From Cristatella mucedo (taxonomy: Eukaryota > Bryozoa > Phylactolaemata > Cristatellidae), in the NCBI GenBank assembly GCA_009760855.2, contig WPIO01000015.1, positions 4,011,001 through 4,075,000 on the forward strand: a stretch of 64,000 nt of DNA, read 5' to 3'. A program made the position numbers and the translations under genes. The notes beneath the pieces are model-generated. The model saw nothing but the letters and a program-made list of their open reading frames with translations, searched no databases and was not told where the DNA came from. Positions 19,827 to 30,845 of the stretch are shown here, piece by piece; within the stretch, counting starts at the first letter, position 1; every line of letters begins with the position of its first letter.

Positions 19827-20715
19827 CCTTGAAGACATTTCTAGAGTCTTGGAAGACATTTTGATAGCACATTCAACACTAAAGCTTAGGGTAGCAAAGA
19901 GACTTCACTCAACAATGAGAAAGTAAAAAGCCTAGCTTAGCCAGTAGGCAATACCATGGAAGTAGCAGCTTACGATTGATGGAAAGGATGTGACTGGGTG
20001 GGTCAGCAAGAGAGTAGATATCTTGCCTGCGAATCAAGGAAGAAAGTTCCAGTCTAGGAAATGCCAAGAAAACATCGTGTCACCAAAGGTGTTCAAGTGA
20101 AAGTATAGAACAGCTAATTTATTTTCCATATATTACCTGAGGAAACGGAGATTGAAACTGCTGAAGCAATTCGGTTAGGTATGAAAGAGTCAAGCAATCG
20201 CGAGCCTTATGAGCCAGGGTAAGAGCTTAGCTCTGCACTAGTTAATCGACCGAGAGCCAAGGCAGAGAGGGAGACCCACGGCTGAGCTTAAGGAATTTGT
20301 TAAGTAGCCATGCAGCCGTATTCCACATCAGGTGTAGAGGCTCAGCGGTGTCTTCGGTGGCACATCTAAAACTGAGATTTAGTGATCCTTGTCAAGAGAG
20401 AACCAAGGAACAAGTAAGATCTTTGGCCAGCCGCCACGATGTGTAGTCCCTAATCTTGGACAGTGATCGAACATAATGAGTTACGACGTGCTAATTTCGA
20501 TCAAGAGATGATAACTGCATTTGACGTAGCCAAACCATCCGCTGGATTATGCTGTAAAACTAAAAAATTTGTGATGAAGAGATAGAACAATAATAGAAAG
20601 AAATTTGTAGCTACGGCTTGCGAATCGAACTATTAACCTCTGACACCAGAGGCTACAGAGAAATCAGCCCATCCAGCCCTTTACCAGCCCACTACAATAT
20701 GTAAAGGGCAGTAAC
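19827..20715. other. Intergenic, nothing recognised
   Basis: About 0.9 kb without open frames of note or recognised repeats. Confidence 0.45.
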
Positions 20716-21030
20716 AGCGTGCTTGTATATATGCTCCAAGTAGGGTCATAGCCAGAAATTTGCTACGGACTGTGTCGAGCCTAGACATGCTCTGTACACG
20801 GATCACATACCCCGGGCTGAAGTTAAACTTATAACAGTATTGGGACTACACACATAGCATGCTTGTACATATGCTCCAAGTAGGGTCATAGCGTGCTTGT
20901 ACATATGCTCCAAGTAGGGTCATAGCCAGAAATTTGCTACGGACTGTGTCGAGCCTAGACATGCTCTGTACACGGAATCACATACCCCGGGCTGAAGTTA
21001 AACTTATAACAGCATTGGGACTACACATAT
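20716..21030. repeat. Tandem duplication of a ~140-bp unit
   Basis: Copy 1 at about 20716-20855 and copy 3 at 20891-21030 share gctccaagtagggtcatagc, tgctacggactgtgtcgagc and aaacttataacag almost base for base. Between them, 20857-20890 is a 34-bp partial copy of the first part. Few differences (one inserted base, a few substitutions) indicate a recent event. Confidence 0.9.
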
Positions 21031-21039
21031 ATCCAAGAG

Positions 21040-21120
21040 AGCAGATAACCAGTGGGGTAACCAGATAACCAGATAACAGATAACAAGGAGCAGATAACCA
21101 GCACATAACCAGTGGGGTAG
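21040..21120. repeat. Short cagataac / accagtggggta repeats
   Basis: Irregular tandem copies of cagataac, with the block ataaccagtggggta present twice. It directly follows the 140-bp duplication, which suggests local slippage. Confidence 0.75.
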
Positions 21121-21189
21121 TCAAAACAATTTGTAAGGAGCTAAACTTTGTGATGGTACTGTAGAAGTTGACTAAGCTCGCCCATAGAA

Positions 21190-21290
21190 GTTCCCACATA
21201 GATAATAATAATACCAATAACAATAATAAAACCTTTGTAAAGGTAAGAGAGCTAAATCTCTTGTTGGGCACTAAACAGGTTGTGGCAAGG
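21190..21290 (-). mobile_element. LINE-A or SINE-1 3' tail, degraded antisense
   Basis: An (AATAAT)-rich stretch followed by aagagagctaaatctcttgt and gggcacta, a diverged antisense version of the shared 3' hairpin. Family assignment is uncertain. Confidence 0.5.
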
Positions 21291-21959
21291 AAGCAAATCA
21301 ATTGATTAGCGATCACGCTCACAATTCCCTCAAGCGTAGGCACACAAAGGCTAATTCACACAACCATACAATATCCTGGAAACATTTTCGTGTTGCTTAG
21401 ACGATCCAGTCTCACCATATGAGCCTGTGATCGATATGAGCCTGTGATTATCGATTCCACTGCAAACGCTTTTTCTCATAAGAGAAACTGTGACATCACT
21501 AACATTGACAAGCGTAGCTACGAGCAAGGCTCGGCGATGAGTTGGGTGCAGTAATCGAACTCGCAAAAGGCTTGCCAAGTCAACCAGAAAACCTGGCGCC
21601 AAACGGTTTGGTCAACACGAGAGTCAAGCCGCAGCCAGAAGCTGCGAGCATGCGATTGAGCAACGATGGTGACCTGGCAGACCAAACAATAGGGGCTCTG
21701 GGCTCTCTATCCAAAGCAGATACTGTCGTGCACCTACACTAGCACTTCAAGGAAGAGTCTGAGTAGCAGCAAAGAGAGCTCGCACGAATTTGGCCTCTGG
21801 CTTAGGAGCTAGAGGGTTTAAACAGCCAGAGTTCAAAGGGTTCAGCTGCAGGATTCACACAGACATGCCGGGGCAGATGATTGGAAGACAAAAACTAAAC
21901 CATGTACGACAAGCTGACGGTTGATGTAGATTCGCAAACTGTATTTTGTGCTTTTATGT

Positions 21960-22235
21960 GTGCTGACACGTTACCACTAACCAACTGACATTCTTTCACT
22001 GACAGTCCCTTCGTTCTCTTCCTCCGACTAATGCGTGCTGACACTGTGCACGCTGCCACTAACCACATTTACATGCTGACCCTGTGCATGTCACCTCTAA
22101 CCGTGTCATGCTTGCTGCCATTGAGCATGCTAAACTAACCGTTCGGCCATGCTTCCTGTGCAGCATATGCAAAGTGCCTAGAAAGAGATGAAGTTCTCTG
22201 AGGGCGCTACACAAATGTTTAATTATAATTATTCG
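21960..22235 (+). mobile_element. LINE-A 3' end, 5'-truncated
   Basis: 3'-UTR blocks gctgccactaaccacattta, tgctgaccctgtgcatgtca and gtgtcatgcttgctgccatt, ending with tgcctagaaagagatgaagt and tctctgagggcgctacacaa. Confidence 0.85.
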
Positions 22236-22339
22236 TATGTATTTCCAGCATATGTTAAATGTCATAAAAGAGTTATGGCTCTCTAAAGGCACTGTAAAAA
22301 TGACATATCTTGTGCTCACGGTGACACGTACCGAACACG

Positions 22340-22445
22340 TATGTGTGCTATAATAAGGAGCGTTCTTACAACGAGTGCAGACGTTGATGGCTGCCCCGGC
22401 GGGGTGTAAGCTATTCTGTTATCTAACAAGGCAAGGCAGCTAACG
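22340..22445 (+). mobile_element. SINE-2 tail fragment, diverged
   Basis: Resembles the 3' half of SINE-2 (ggctattctgtcactatacaag in the 10.9-kb copy; here gctattctgttatctaacaa and ggcaaggcagctaac). The assignment rests on about 60 bases. Confidence 0.5.
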
Positions 22446-22825
22446 TGCCTCCTCAACTTAGCAGGCACAGGCTGGCTGAAGCAGCAAAGGTTCTTGACTA
22501 ATCATGCATGCACGTGCACAGTGGGTAGTTGGGCCGAGTTGCTAGGATGTTTGTGCGAGCATTTACCGGCCTTTGGCCTTTGTCTGTTCTCCACAAGTGC
22601 ATGTGAGTCTACGCAATGCTGCATGCCTTGGAGGAATTGTGGCATTGGCAAGCTGCTAGAACGAAGAGACTCGAGCAAGAACAGGTCACAGTATACAGCC
22701 TACATACAGGAGCATCAAGATGAAGGCATTGGGACTTTGTTAAAAAAAATGCCAGGAATGCAAGCAGCAGACAAGCCACGGCGGTTACGCAGTCAAGGCC
22801 AGAAAGCCTCATAAAGCGTTACTGC

Positions 22826-23545
22826 GATGATAATAACAATAATAATTATTGAATATATAGCACCCTAAAATAAATCAAATTCCTTTCTAGGCACTTTAAA
22901 TGTGCTGAAAAGGAAGCATATCTATTGGCCAAATTCTAACATGCACAATTATGTCTTATTAATTTCAAACACTCAGGCATCCAGACATATAGGGCAGTCC
23001 AAAAATGAGTCAAAACTGTGACAAAGAGGTAAGATTCCGGCACCTTTTAGAAAGTGGTCAAATTACTAGATTAAGTAGTAGTGCATCGGTTGTGAGCTCC
23101 AGGTTTATGGAGCATCAGAGCTAAAGGCACGGTCTTCGAGAGACTGAAATTGGTTAGAGGCATAGCTTCGCCACTAGATTCAGATGAGTGGGTGGTACGA
23201 TACCTACCCTGATTGAGAGGTAATTGGGATAGTAAGCCGGTGGGAGAGAATAAAAACGTGATTGACAGAACCTTGAAATCGATAAGCTGCTCGATGAGGA
23301 GCCAGTGGATGTATGTGTGAGGCAGTGTGATAAGGCAATCGCAAAGTTCACAACAGGTGTGCCTAGCTGCACAGTTTTGCATCAACTGTAAGCATCTTAT
23401 TGCATAGGCAACAAGAACTTAACGGGTGATTTAAAAAAAGCTGATTAATTAGGATGTCACAAATGCATGGACCAGCTTGGCTGTGGGATCCTTACTTGAG
23501 CAAGCACGAACTTTTGCAGAGCTGCAATCCTAGAATCAGCAGCTG
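22826..23545 (-). mobile_element. LINE-A antisense copy, 3' part
   Basis: Antisense 3' terminus at 22826-22920, then from 23040 the C-terminal block. In minus sense that block reads as QLVQNCAARHTC-like, then LPLNQGRYRTTHSSESSG. Matching positions in the full copy are 60400-60800. Stops and frameshifts are frequent. Confidence 0.8.
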
Positions 23546-23599
23546 ACTAATTTTTGATGAGCTGTTTTGGCATCCAAAACTACAAAGGGAAACCTAGAG

Positions 23600-24190
23600 T
23601 CTCTTTTGACATTGACTGCGTCCCCGGCAGATCTGCATCATCTGCCCTTCTAATAGGATGGTCATGCAGATGATGCGGCTGTGCCTGGTGATATTTTGAT
23701 AACCCTTCACCTGCATCGAGCACTGAAAAACTCACCTAACTCTCTGGCAGCATACAGCGCTGACATTCCTGCTTGGATGGCAGCAAATTTTCTCAAATTT
23801 TAAATGGAAGATAATGCCACGTTTTTAGTTACTGCTACAGCTAAAGCTACACAGAAATTGGATAGCATAGCCTCAAAATTGGCTCAGCCATTGTATTTCC
23901 TATAGCCTCCGCATGGAAAAACTTGGTAGGTCCCCTAATTCTCTTGCTCCAACATACCCATTCAAAATGCCTCCTCGTGAGATAAGCAGAGTACTATATA
24001 GCTCGGCAGACTCAATTCGTTTAGCTGTGTGCGAATCTTGTGGAGACTTCAGTTGCTATGCTACTACAGCCTAAAACTCATTATTCACTGACATCAAGAT
24101 ACTCTCTGACCGGGCAACATTTAAATAGAAGCTAAAACCCAATGCCTCTTCTGGTTCCTTTACTTGACATTGCCTAGGTCCGTCTGCCAC
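23600..24190 (+). mobile_element. LINE-A sense fragment (reverse-transcriptase part)
   Basis: A decayed stretch equivalent to the YADDTQLY region and beyond (near 23650, atgcagatgatgcggctgtg; near 23770, gcttggatggcagcaaattt). It abuts the antisense copy, so 22.8-24.2 kb is a head-on pair of remnants. Confidence 0.7.
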
Positions 24191-25002
24191 GAATGCTCCT
24201 AACCATTAAGACCCGAGACTAACCCAAATGCTGTCGTCCCAGAGGAGACTGCTAACACTGGATCGTCATGGCAAGACTGGTCTACCCTTTACCACATCTT
24301 CAGGACCGGGCATGGTGGGCCCAGCCATTTTAACACTGTGGCGCCCCCCCCCCCCGAGCAGCCCACCACTCGACAGCAACAGTGGCACAGTTCAGGGACT
24401 TGGGTTACATCACGTTCTCTGAAGTCGCTAAACAAATGCATCATTATAATTACTATTATTATCCACGAGATGCACCCATTAAAGAGCATTTGAGGGCTAT
24501 TTCCACGCACACGAGAAGCCAAAGGGAATGCAATCAACTGGCCGGCTATGCTCTACTTTTCCAATTGGCTGAAAATGTCACCTTTGCTCCACTTTTCATT
24601 TATACCATATCAAGACTACATGTCAAACAAATATAGTAAAAGAAGACTTGCTGATACACATACAGTTTCATTCAGCTGGCACCAGGTGCATTCACTAATC
24701 AATCGACATCCGTCTTGTCTAGCACAGATAAATGTTACTAGAAGGAGATATTCTTATGACTAGTTTTCTTAGATTAGATTAGATCTTAGATTAGAGGTTA
24801 GTTCTCTTAGGATGTTATGGACATACAAGGAAGTGTCAAGTCCTTCAAGTTCACGAACTGGTCGGGTTACCCTTAACGGCAGCAGGAACCTAACGGACCG
24901 GAACACCAAACCGCGAAATACAACCAGTCGGACATCGAAGCTATACCGTTAAGCTGGGCCTGCTAAGCCAGGCTTGCCACCAAACGAGCATTGAAAATGC
25001 TG
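24191..25002. other. Intergenic, nothing recognised
   Basis: Contains a C run near 24345 and a direct attagattagatcttagatt repeat near 24770. I see no gene. Confidence 0.45.
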
Positions 25003-25143
25003 CGCTGGTTTGGCCGAGTGGTTAAAGTGCTCGCCCCGACCAAGGCCTGGCCGAGGTCGTGGGCTCGAGCCCTGTGGCATATGTGAAGCACCTGAATAGA
25101 GATTAAGTTCTCTTAGGGCGCTAAACAAATGAATTTTTTTTTT
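25003..25143 (+). mobile_element. SINE-1, most complete copy
   Basis: The head ggtttggccgagtggttaaa has an A box of tRNA-Ser/Leu type. After gtgctcgccccgaccaaggc comes the B box in cgtgggctcgagccc. The tail is catatgtgaagcacctgaat, agagattaagttctcttagg and gcgctaaacaaatgaa, ending in oligo-T. It is taken as the reference for the family. Confidence 0.9.
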
Positions 25144-25396
25144 AATGCGACCAATTCAGAACACTCGGGGGACGTCGGCGCCTCGACACTGGTCGCATCA
25201 TGGCCACTAGTGGTTCTACCGGAGCACGAGGGACGCGTCCCGACAGGCAGCGAACTGCATTAAACTAAGGCCCACAACTTGCTCAGCTGCGCTGCCATAA
25301 CACAAGAGGTCAATCGTGAAGGTGCAGCCGGGATATCCGGCAATGGACCCATATTCCATAATGCACGAGCCAGGCTTACAATACAAGCTTACAATA

Positions 25397-25474
25397 TATA
25401 CATACATACATACACACACGCATAAATACATACATACACACACGCATAAATACATACATACATACATACATACA
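25397..25474. repeat. (CATA)n/(CACACG) microsatellite
   Basis: Tetranucleotide CATA repeats interleaved twice with cacacacgcataaa. Open frames here are repeat artefacts. Confidence 0.9.
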
Positions 25475-26289
25475 TATATGCATGTATTAGTTCGAATGAA
25501 AGGACGCTATTAGTGGGAGAGTATGAGGGGAGGAGAGGAGTAGGACAGTAGCATAACCAGCAAGTCGAATTAAAGAGGGGCTCTTTTCCATAGCGACCGC
25601 CCAACGGGCGGCAATAGCAGTCCAGCGCCAGTGGCCAACTGCTTCTGACTAGCAGGACTGCAGCAGGAGTCGACTAGCTGTGATAAGGCCGGGCGAACTC
25701 CAAGCGAACGCAGAAAATTCTTTTTACGCAGCCGACGCATCCGTAGGGCCGGGAGGGCGCAGGATGGACCAAACGCATGGACTACCTGCCGGCCCGGGCA
25801 TTCAATGCTAGGCATTCACTGCGTGGCATTGCAAGCTCGCTTTCCAACAGTCGGGGGTGAGACGCGCGGTCCAGCGCACCAGGTCTGGCTGCATGTACCG
25901 CGCAAGCAGCAACTAAAAGACGCCACCTAAAACGTCTGCCGTGCGCTGGCGACGTCTGGAGCTTCGGCTCTCGTTCCCACGCCTGCCTCTAGCTGCACAG
26001 CGAACGAGGGGCAGGCGTGGAGACGCTGGTGCGCCCGACGTGAAAGCGGTCTCCGGCGGCGCCAGTATGCACACTGGAGAGCGGAACTACCAATTCATTC
26101 ACAGCATGAACGCTAGCGGGTCAATCGTGGGCCTGCCATACCGCAGAGGAGGCACCAAGAGAGTGCACTGAACCACTAGCTGATGCAATAAGCGGAAGCA
26201 CGATGGCAACAAGCGGAAGCACGCTGCACTAGGCTATACCGCCGTAATCAGGTACTAGCGAAGTCGGGCTCATATAGACGCATCGAAAC
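25475..26289. other. Intergenic, nothing recognised
   Basis: Unique-looking sequence of moderate GC. Short frames (for example plus 25941-26171) have no recognisable content. Confidence 0.45.
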
Positions 26290-26570
26290 AGTTGTAATAA
26301 ATATAATTCATTTTTGTAGTGCCAAAAGAGTCAGCCTCTGCAAAAAATATATTATAAAGCAATATACTGTATTGTATTGCTAAAAATATGTATATATCTA
26401 TGCTCATGTGTGTACAATATACATATGTTATATTATACATGTGTGTTTGTGTGTGTTTTGTTAGCTTTGAAAATTGATATAATATCATGGTTCCTAGGCT
26501 TGCCTAAGAAAGCAACACCCAGACGCTTTACACATATTCCGCTGGCCTCGGGCCCATGACCGTCTTCGTT
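26290..26570 (-). mobile_element. SINE-1 antisense copy interrupted by ~165 bp of AT-rich DNA
   Basis: The tail part aaatataattcatttttgta and gccaaaagagtcagcctctg lies at 26295-26340; the B-box part cctcgggcccatgacc lies at 26547-26562. Between them about 165 bases rich in TATATGT/GTGTGT split the element, so something inserted or expanded inside it. Confidence 0.65.
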
Positions 26571-27190
26571 GAGCTCGCCTGACACTGAGCGCTTCTAGCG
26601 TTTCTTGTCTGCAGCAGAATTCTCTTCCGAAAATCGAAGTTCTTACGAGCGTCAAATACGGAAACAGATACAGCTATAATCTGTCTAAAGCTTGTCTCTT
26701 TTTTAATTGACCGTAGCGCCTAAGAAATTATTCGCCTACGGACAACTGAACGCGTACGTCTTGATGCTGGGTCTGCGACGCCAGCGGCAGCGTTAGACTC
26801 TCCGCAGCCTCCGTAACCTGCCTTATAGGTACGATCGTGCGTCCCTATTGTCGTCATGCTATCGTTGTTCAAATGCACTCCTAGATACGGTTGCTGTGGC
26901 TAGGGTCCGTAAACTAGCACAAAAGGAAACGCGCCCTGGAGCCGATGTGGGGCCGCGACCGAAGGCCCCGCGCGTTCGGCACTCGCGGCCACGCGTTTCG
27001 AACCCTGGACTCACTGTTGAACCCTGAACCCACGTGTTTCACACCGCCCTTCGCGGTTTCCTTCAAGCGCTGCTGCGAATCTCTCCAAACTTGGTGATCA
27101 TCAGACCTGCTATAGCTCCGACGGCCCATCTTAATGCTTGTCTTTGGAATTCTTGCTGAATATGCAATAAACTCCTTATAATAAATTATA
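26571..27190. other. Intergenic, nothing recognised
   Basis: No open frame or repeat recognised in about 0.6 kb. Confidence 0.45.
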
Positions 27191-28289
27191 TTATTTCAGA
27201 ACAAAGCCTCGACCTGGGAGCCTTGACGGAAACCTGGCTGAAATCAGCTGACTTTCCGACCATAAGCACCTCAACCCCTGCAAGCTTCTCCTTCCTGCAT
27301 AGATCCCTAGATCAATCAAAACTTGCGGTGGAGTTTGCATTATCGCACATTCATCCTTCAATTTCAAGCCGTCTGCAGTCCTCTCGAAGCAGTCTTTCGA
27401 ATTTATTGTTTTGAGTTCATCAAACAGTCAGCTGCCGAAAGTAGCAGTAGTCTCACGCCCCCACCAGGTACCAAGTCCTCCTTTATCTCAGATTTTTCTG
27501 ATCTCATTTCAATTATGTGTGCAAGAAATTATTCTTTCCTTGTTATAGATAATTTCAACATTAATTGTATTTGCTTACCTGAATCCCTCAGCACCAAACT
27601 TCGTGCACTGACTGACTCGTTCTCTTCTGTGGCTCATATGCATGACCGTGTTCAAGTCATGAGTCTCACACTCTGCCAAAATTTCACTTGCAACTGTACG
27701 CCATCACCACATATTATTCCGAAATTCTGCTTATCTGACCATATGCAGATCTCATTCAGTTCGCAATGTGTGCCCCCATCTTAAGTCACCTGTGAATCGC
27801 AAAACCTTAAGACCCTTGATATCGATGCTGCTGTATACGTGAGAATTTCTTATTTACTCCTTCTGCTCAATCCTCTGTCAGACCTGTCAGCAATGGTAGA
27901 ATGCTACAACACGAAGCTAGCTGACATGCTAGACGAGTTTGCACCATTGACTAAGCTCGCTGCACGTCTTCGCCCAGACGGCCTACGATTTACCACAGGC
28001 ATTGAACTAACTGTGTCTACACAGCGAAAGCTTGAAAAAGCATACATAACATCAGGACTGACTCTTCATCGACAGGCACACGATGACTACTTTGGATCAT
28101 ACCAGTCGATCCTAGCAAACGCCAAGACTAGCTTCTATAAAACATCGTTGATTTACAGGTGCACAATCAAAAAATGGCAATGTCTGCTATCAACCATCTT
28201 AACTGCTCATATGTTATTTCCTCACCTTGTGATCCCTGTGGTAATCTTGCTGATCGCTTCTCTAGCTTTTTTGTCAACAATATTAATAA

Positions 28290-28712
28290 ACAATAATAAT
28301 ACTAATGCACTCGATATAGCCCCCTCAGAGACATCAATCTCTATCTAGGCGCTGTACATTTGCTGCAAAGGGAAATGCGATTGGATGGTGAGTGATTTCA
28401 TGCTTGATAAACAACATGAATAACATGGTTAGGGGTGACATGCATAGGGTCAGCATGCAAGTGTGGTTAGTGGCAGCATGCACAGTGTCAGCACGCATAA
28501 GCAAATAAGGGAAGAATCACAGGGACCCACAAAATGCCGTCCTAAATAGGTGCAAGTTCTTTTTAAATGCGGTCAAGTCAGGGGATGTCGTGACGCAAGT
28601 CGGGAGTGAGTTCCAGGCTTTGGGAGCATACGAACTAAATGCACGGTCTCCAAAGGATTTGAGGCTTGTACGAGGTATTGGTTAAATGTTAGATTCCGAA
28701 AAGCAGGTGGTG
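28290..28712 (-). mobile_element. Nested LINE-A insertion 1 (5'-truncated)
   Basis: An antisense 3' end of 423 bp inside the sense LINE-A. It is flanked by acaatattaataa (28277-28289) and acaagattgataa (28713-28725), a 13-bp target-site duplication with two mismatches. The sense element resumes in register after it. Confidence 0.82.
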
Positions 28713-29906
28713 ACAAGATTGATAAGATCAGTCCATCACTAGGGTGGCCGCATCCTTTCCAAACTCCTGTCCCTTAATACCGTGCAGCATCTCAATGTCT
28801 GCATTCGAACTATTCCCACTGTCATGCTTCTAGGAAGCTAAGATCTACTGCTGCCATGCATAAGTAACATTATAATGTATGTCATTAGTTTCAGGTCATG
28901 TCCCAGCACCATTCAAACAGACTATAGTCAGGCCACTATTTGAGAAAGCATCACTATACCGAGAGAACTAAAGCAACTTTCCCGTCTCCCTCCTAACGTT
29001 CCTATCAAAGATACCAGAAAATGAGTTGTGGCAGACCAGCTGGACTCTTATATTTAAGCTTCAAACCTAAATAGTAAGTTCCAGTCGGGTTTCAGAACTA
29101 ATCACTCTACCGAATCAGTATTGCTTCGGGTATATAACGACTTTCTTGGGAAGTCAGCCTTATGTAGAGTCTCTCTGCTAGTTTTGCTCAATCTTTCGGC
29201 AGCTTTTGATACTGTCGATTACCTAATCCTTCTTGAGCGCCTCTTATCTCGCCTGGGCATCACTGGCACTGATCTGCAATGGTTCAGGTCCAATCTCAGT
29301 GGGAGACTTTAGAGTATTGATGTGGATGGGCAAAAATCATCCGAGGAACCTCTGCAATATCAGGTACCTCAGGGATCCGTGCTTGGTCCCGTTCTTTTCA
29401 CGGTTTATTCTCTCCCTCTTGCGGATGTGATTGCCAGGCACAATCTAGGCTTTCACTTCTATGCGGATGACACTCAGTTGTATCTTTGCTTTGATCCCTC
29501 ACAGCCCTCCAGCACGTCGAATTCTCTCAACTCCCTTGCTGCATGTATTGATGACATACGCAAATGGATGGCAGCAAATCTTCTTAAATTGGATGGTAAT
29601 ATTGCACTTGATAATATTGCACTTGATAATGATAGAACTAACTTGCTGGTTACGAGCAAACCAAGTTTGATTCAGAAATTGGAAAGGCCAACGCTCAAAA
29701 TTGGTTCTGCCAGCATATCTCCTGTTAAATCTGCACGAAATCTAGGTGTCTTGTTCCAAAGTGGCCTTTTTTTACCAAAGTGACACTTCTTTCAAAGTGA
29801 CCTGACGACCACATCGGCTCCACAATCAAGTCTGCCTACTTTCAGCTACATAAAGTTGCTACAAATCGGACTTGTTTAGATAAGGGTAACACAATAATGT
29901 TGGTAC

Positions 29907-30645
29907 ATAATAATAGCAATAATAATAGTAATACACTCGATAGAGCGCCCTCAGAGAACTCAATCTCTTTCTAGGTGCTTTTCATTTACTGCAAAGGGAA
30001 ACGTAATTGAAAGGGGGGTAATACCATGCTTGATAGACAGCATGAATAACATGGTTAGGGGTGACATGCACAGGGTCAGCATGCAAGTGTGGTTAGTGGC
30101 AGCATGCACAGTGTCAGCACGCATAAGCACTTGAAGGACGAATCACAGGGACCCACTATATGCTGTCCTAAATAGGTGTGTTTTTTAGCTCTTTTTAAAC
30201 GTGATCAAGTCAGGGGATTTTCTGATGCAAGTCGGGAGGGAGTTTCAGGTTTTGGGAGCATCCAAACTAAATGCACGGTCTCAAAAGAATTTGAGGTTTG
30301 TACGAGGTAGTGGTAAACTGTTGGATTCCGAAAAGCGGGTGGTACGATGCTTGGCCTGATGGGGGAGTAGATCTGAGAGATAGGCTGGAGCCAAAGAATG
30401 AAGTGACCTCAAAGTGAGTGAAAAACCTCGAAGTCGATACTTTGCTTGACTGGTAGCCAGTGCAGGTCGGCGAGAAGTGGTGTGATGTGGCAACTGCGAC
30501 GCTCACGACAGACACGCCTAGCTGCCGAGTTTTGCACCAGCTGTAATCGCCTGATCGCACATGCTGGTAGGCCAGTAAGCAGTGAGTTGCAGAAGTCGAG
30601 ACGGGATGTCACAACTGCAGAGGTACCTCGGATGATCTTTGTCAT
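29907..30645 (-). mobile_element. Nested LINE-A insertion 2 with an internal deletion
   Basis: Antisense 3' terminus, 3' UTR and C-terminal block. At about 30617 it jumps to a segment (gaggtacctcggatgatctt) that lies about 490 bp further upstream in the complete copy. Either an internal deletion or template switching during insertion explains this. The outer LINE-A resumes at 30646 with catgcatttatgacatcc. Confidence 0.78.
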
Positions 30646-30774
30646 GCATTTATGACATCCAGCCTCGACTTTCTAGACTCACTGCTTGCTGGCATACCGG
30701 CCCGTGCAATCAGGCATGTACAGTGCATGCAAAAATCTGCTGCTGCTAGGCACGCAGTGTGTTGTGAGCATCGA

Positions 30775-30845
30775 ATTTAATGCGTTTTTGCCGCTATACA
30801 TAAAATGGGGCTGTTAAATCAGCTTACCTGACCCTGGACCTAACC
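30775..30845 (+). mobile_element. SINE-2 tail fragment
   Basis: gccgctatacataaaatggg then gctgttaaatcagcttacct matches the end of SINE-2 at 10.9 and 59.3 kb. Confidence 0.6.

Larger units (their letters stand above)
27196..30785 (+). mobile_element. LINE-A copy carrying two nested antisense LINE-A insertions
   Basis: Starts inside the endonuclease domain (LGALTETWLKSADF near 27215) and runs through the linker region. At 29130-29500 it reaches the reverse transcriptase: LNLSAAFDTVDYLILLERL, then [20 protein letters not shown] and the active site FYADDTQLYL. The C-terminal block appears at 30660-30740. It is interrupted at 28290-28712 and 29907-30645 by antisense copies of the same family. It has many frameshifts and is non-functional. 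The domain order fits the CR1/L2-type group of non-LTR elements; the exact clade needs a tree. Confidence 0.88.

Noticed and set aside
25003-25080. Functional tRNA gene
   Set aside because: A and B boxes are present but no complete cloverleaf or anticodon arm is apparent, and the same head recurs with a common retroposon tail.
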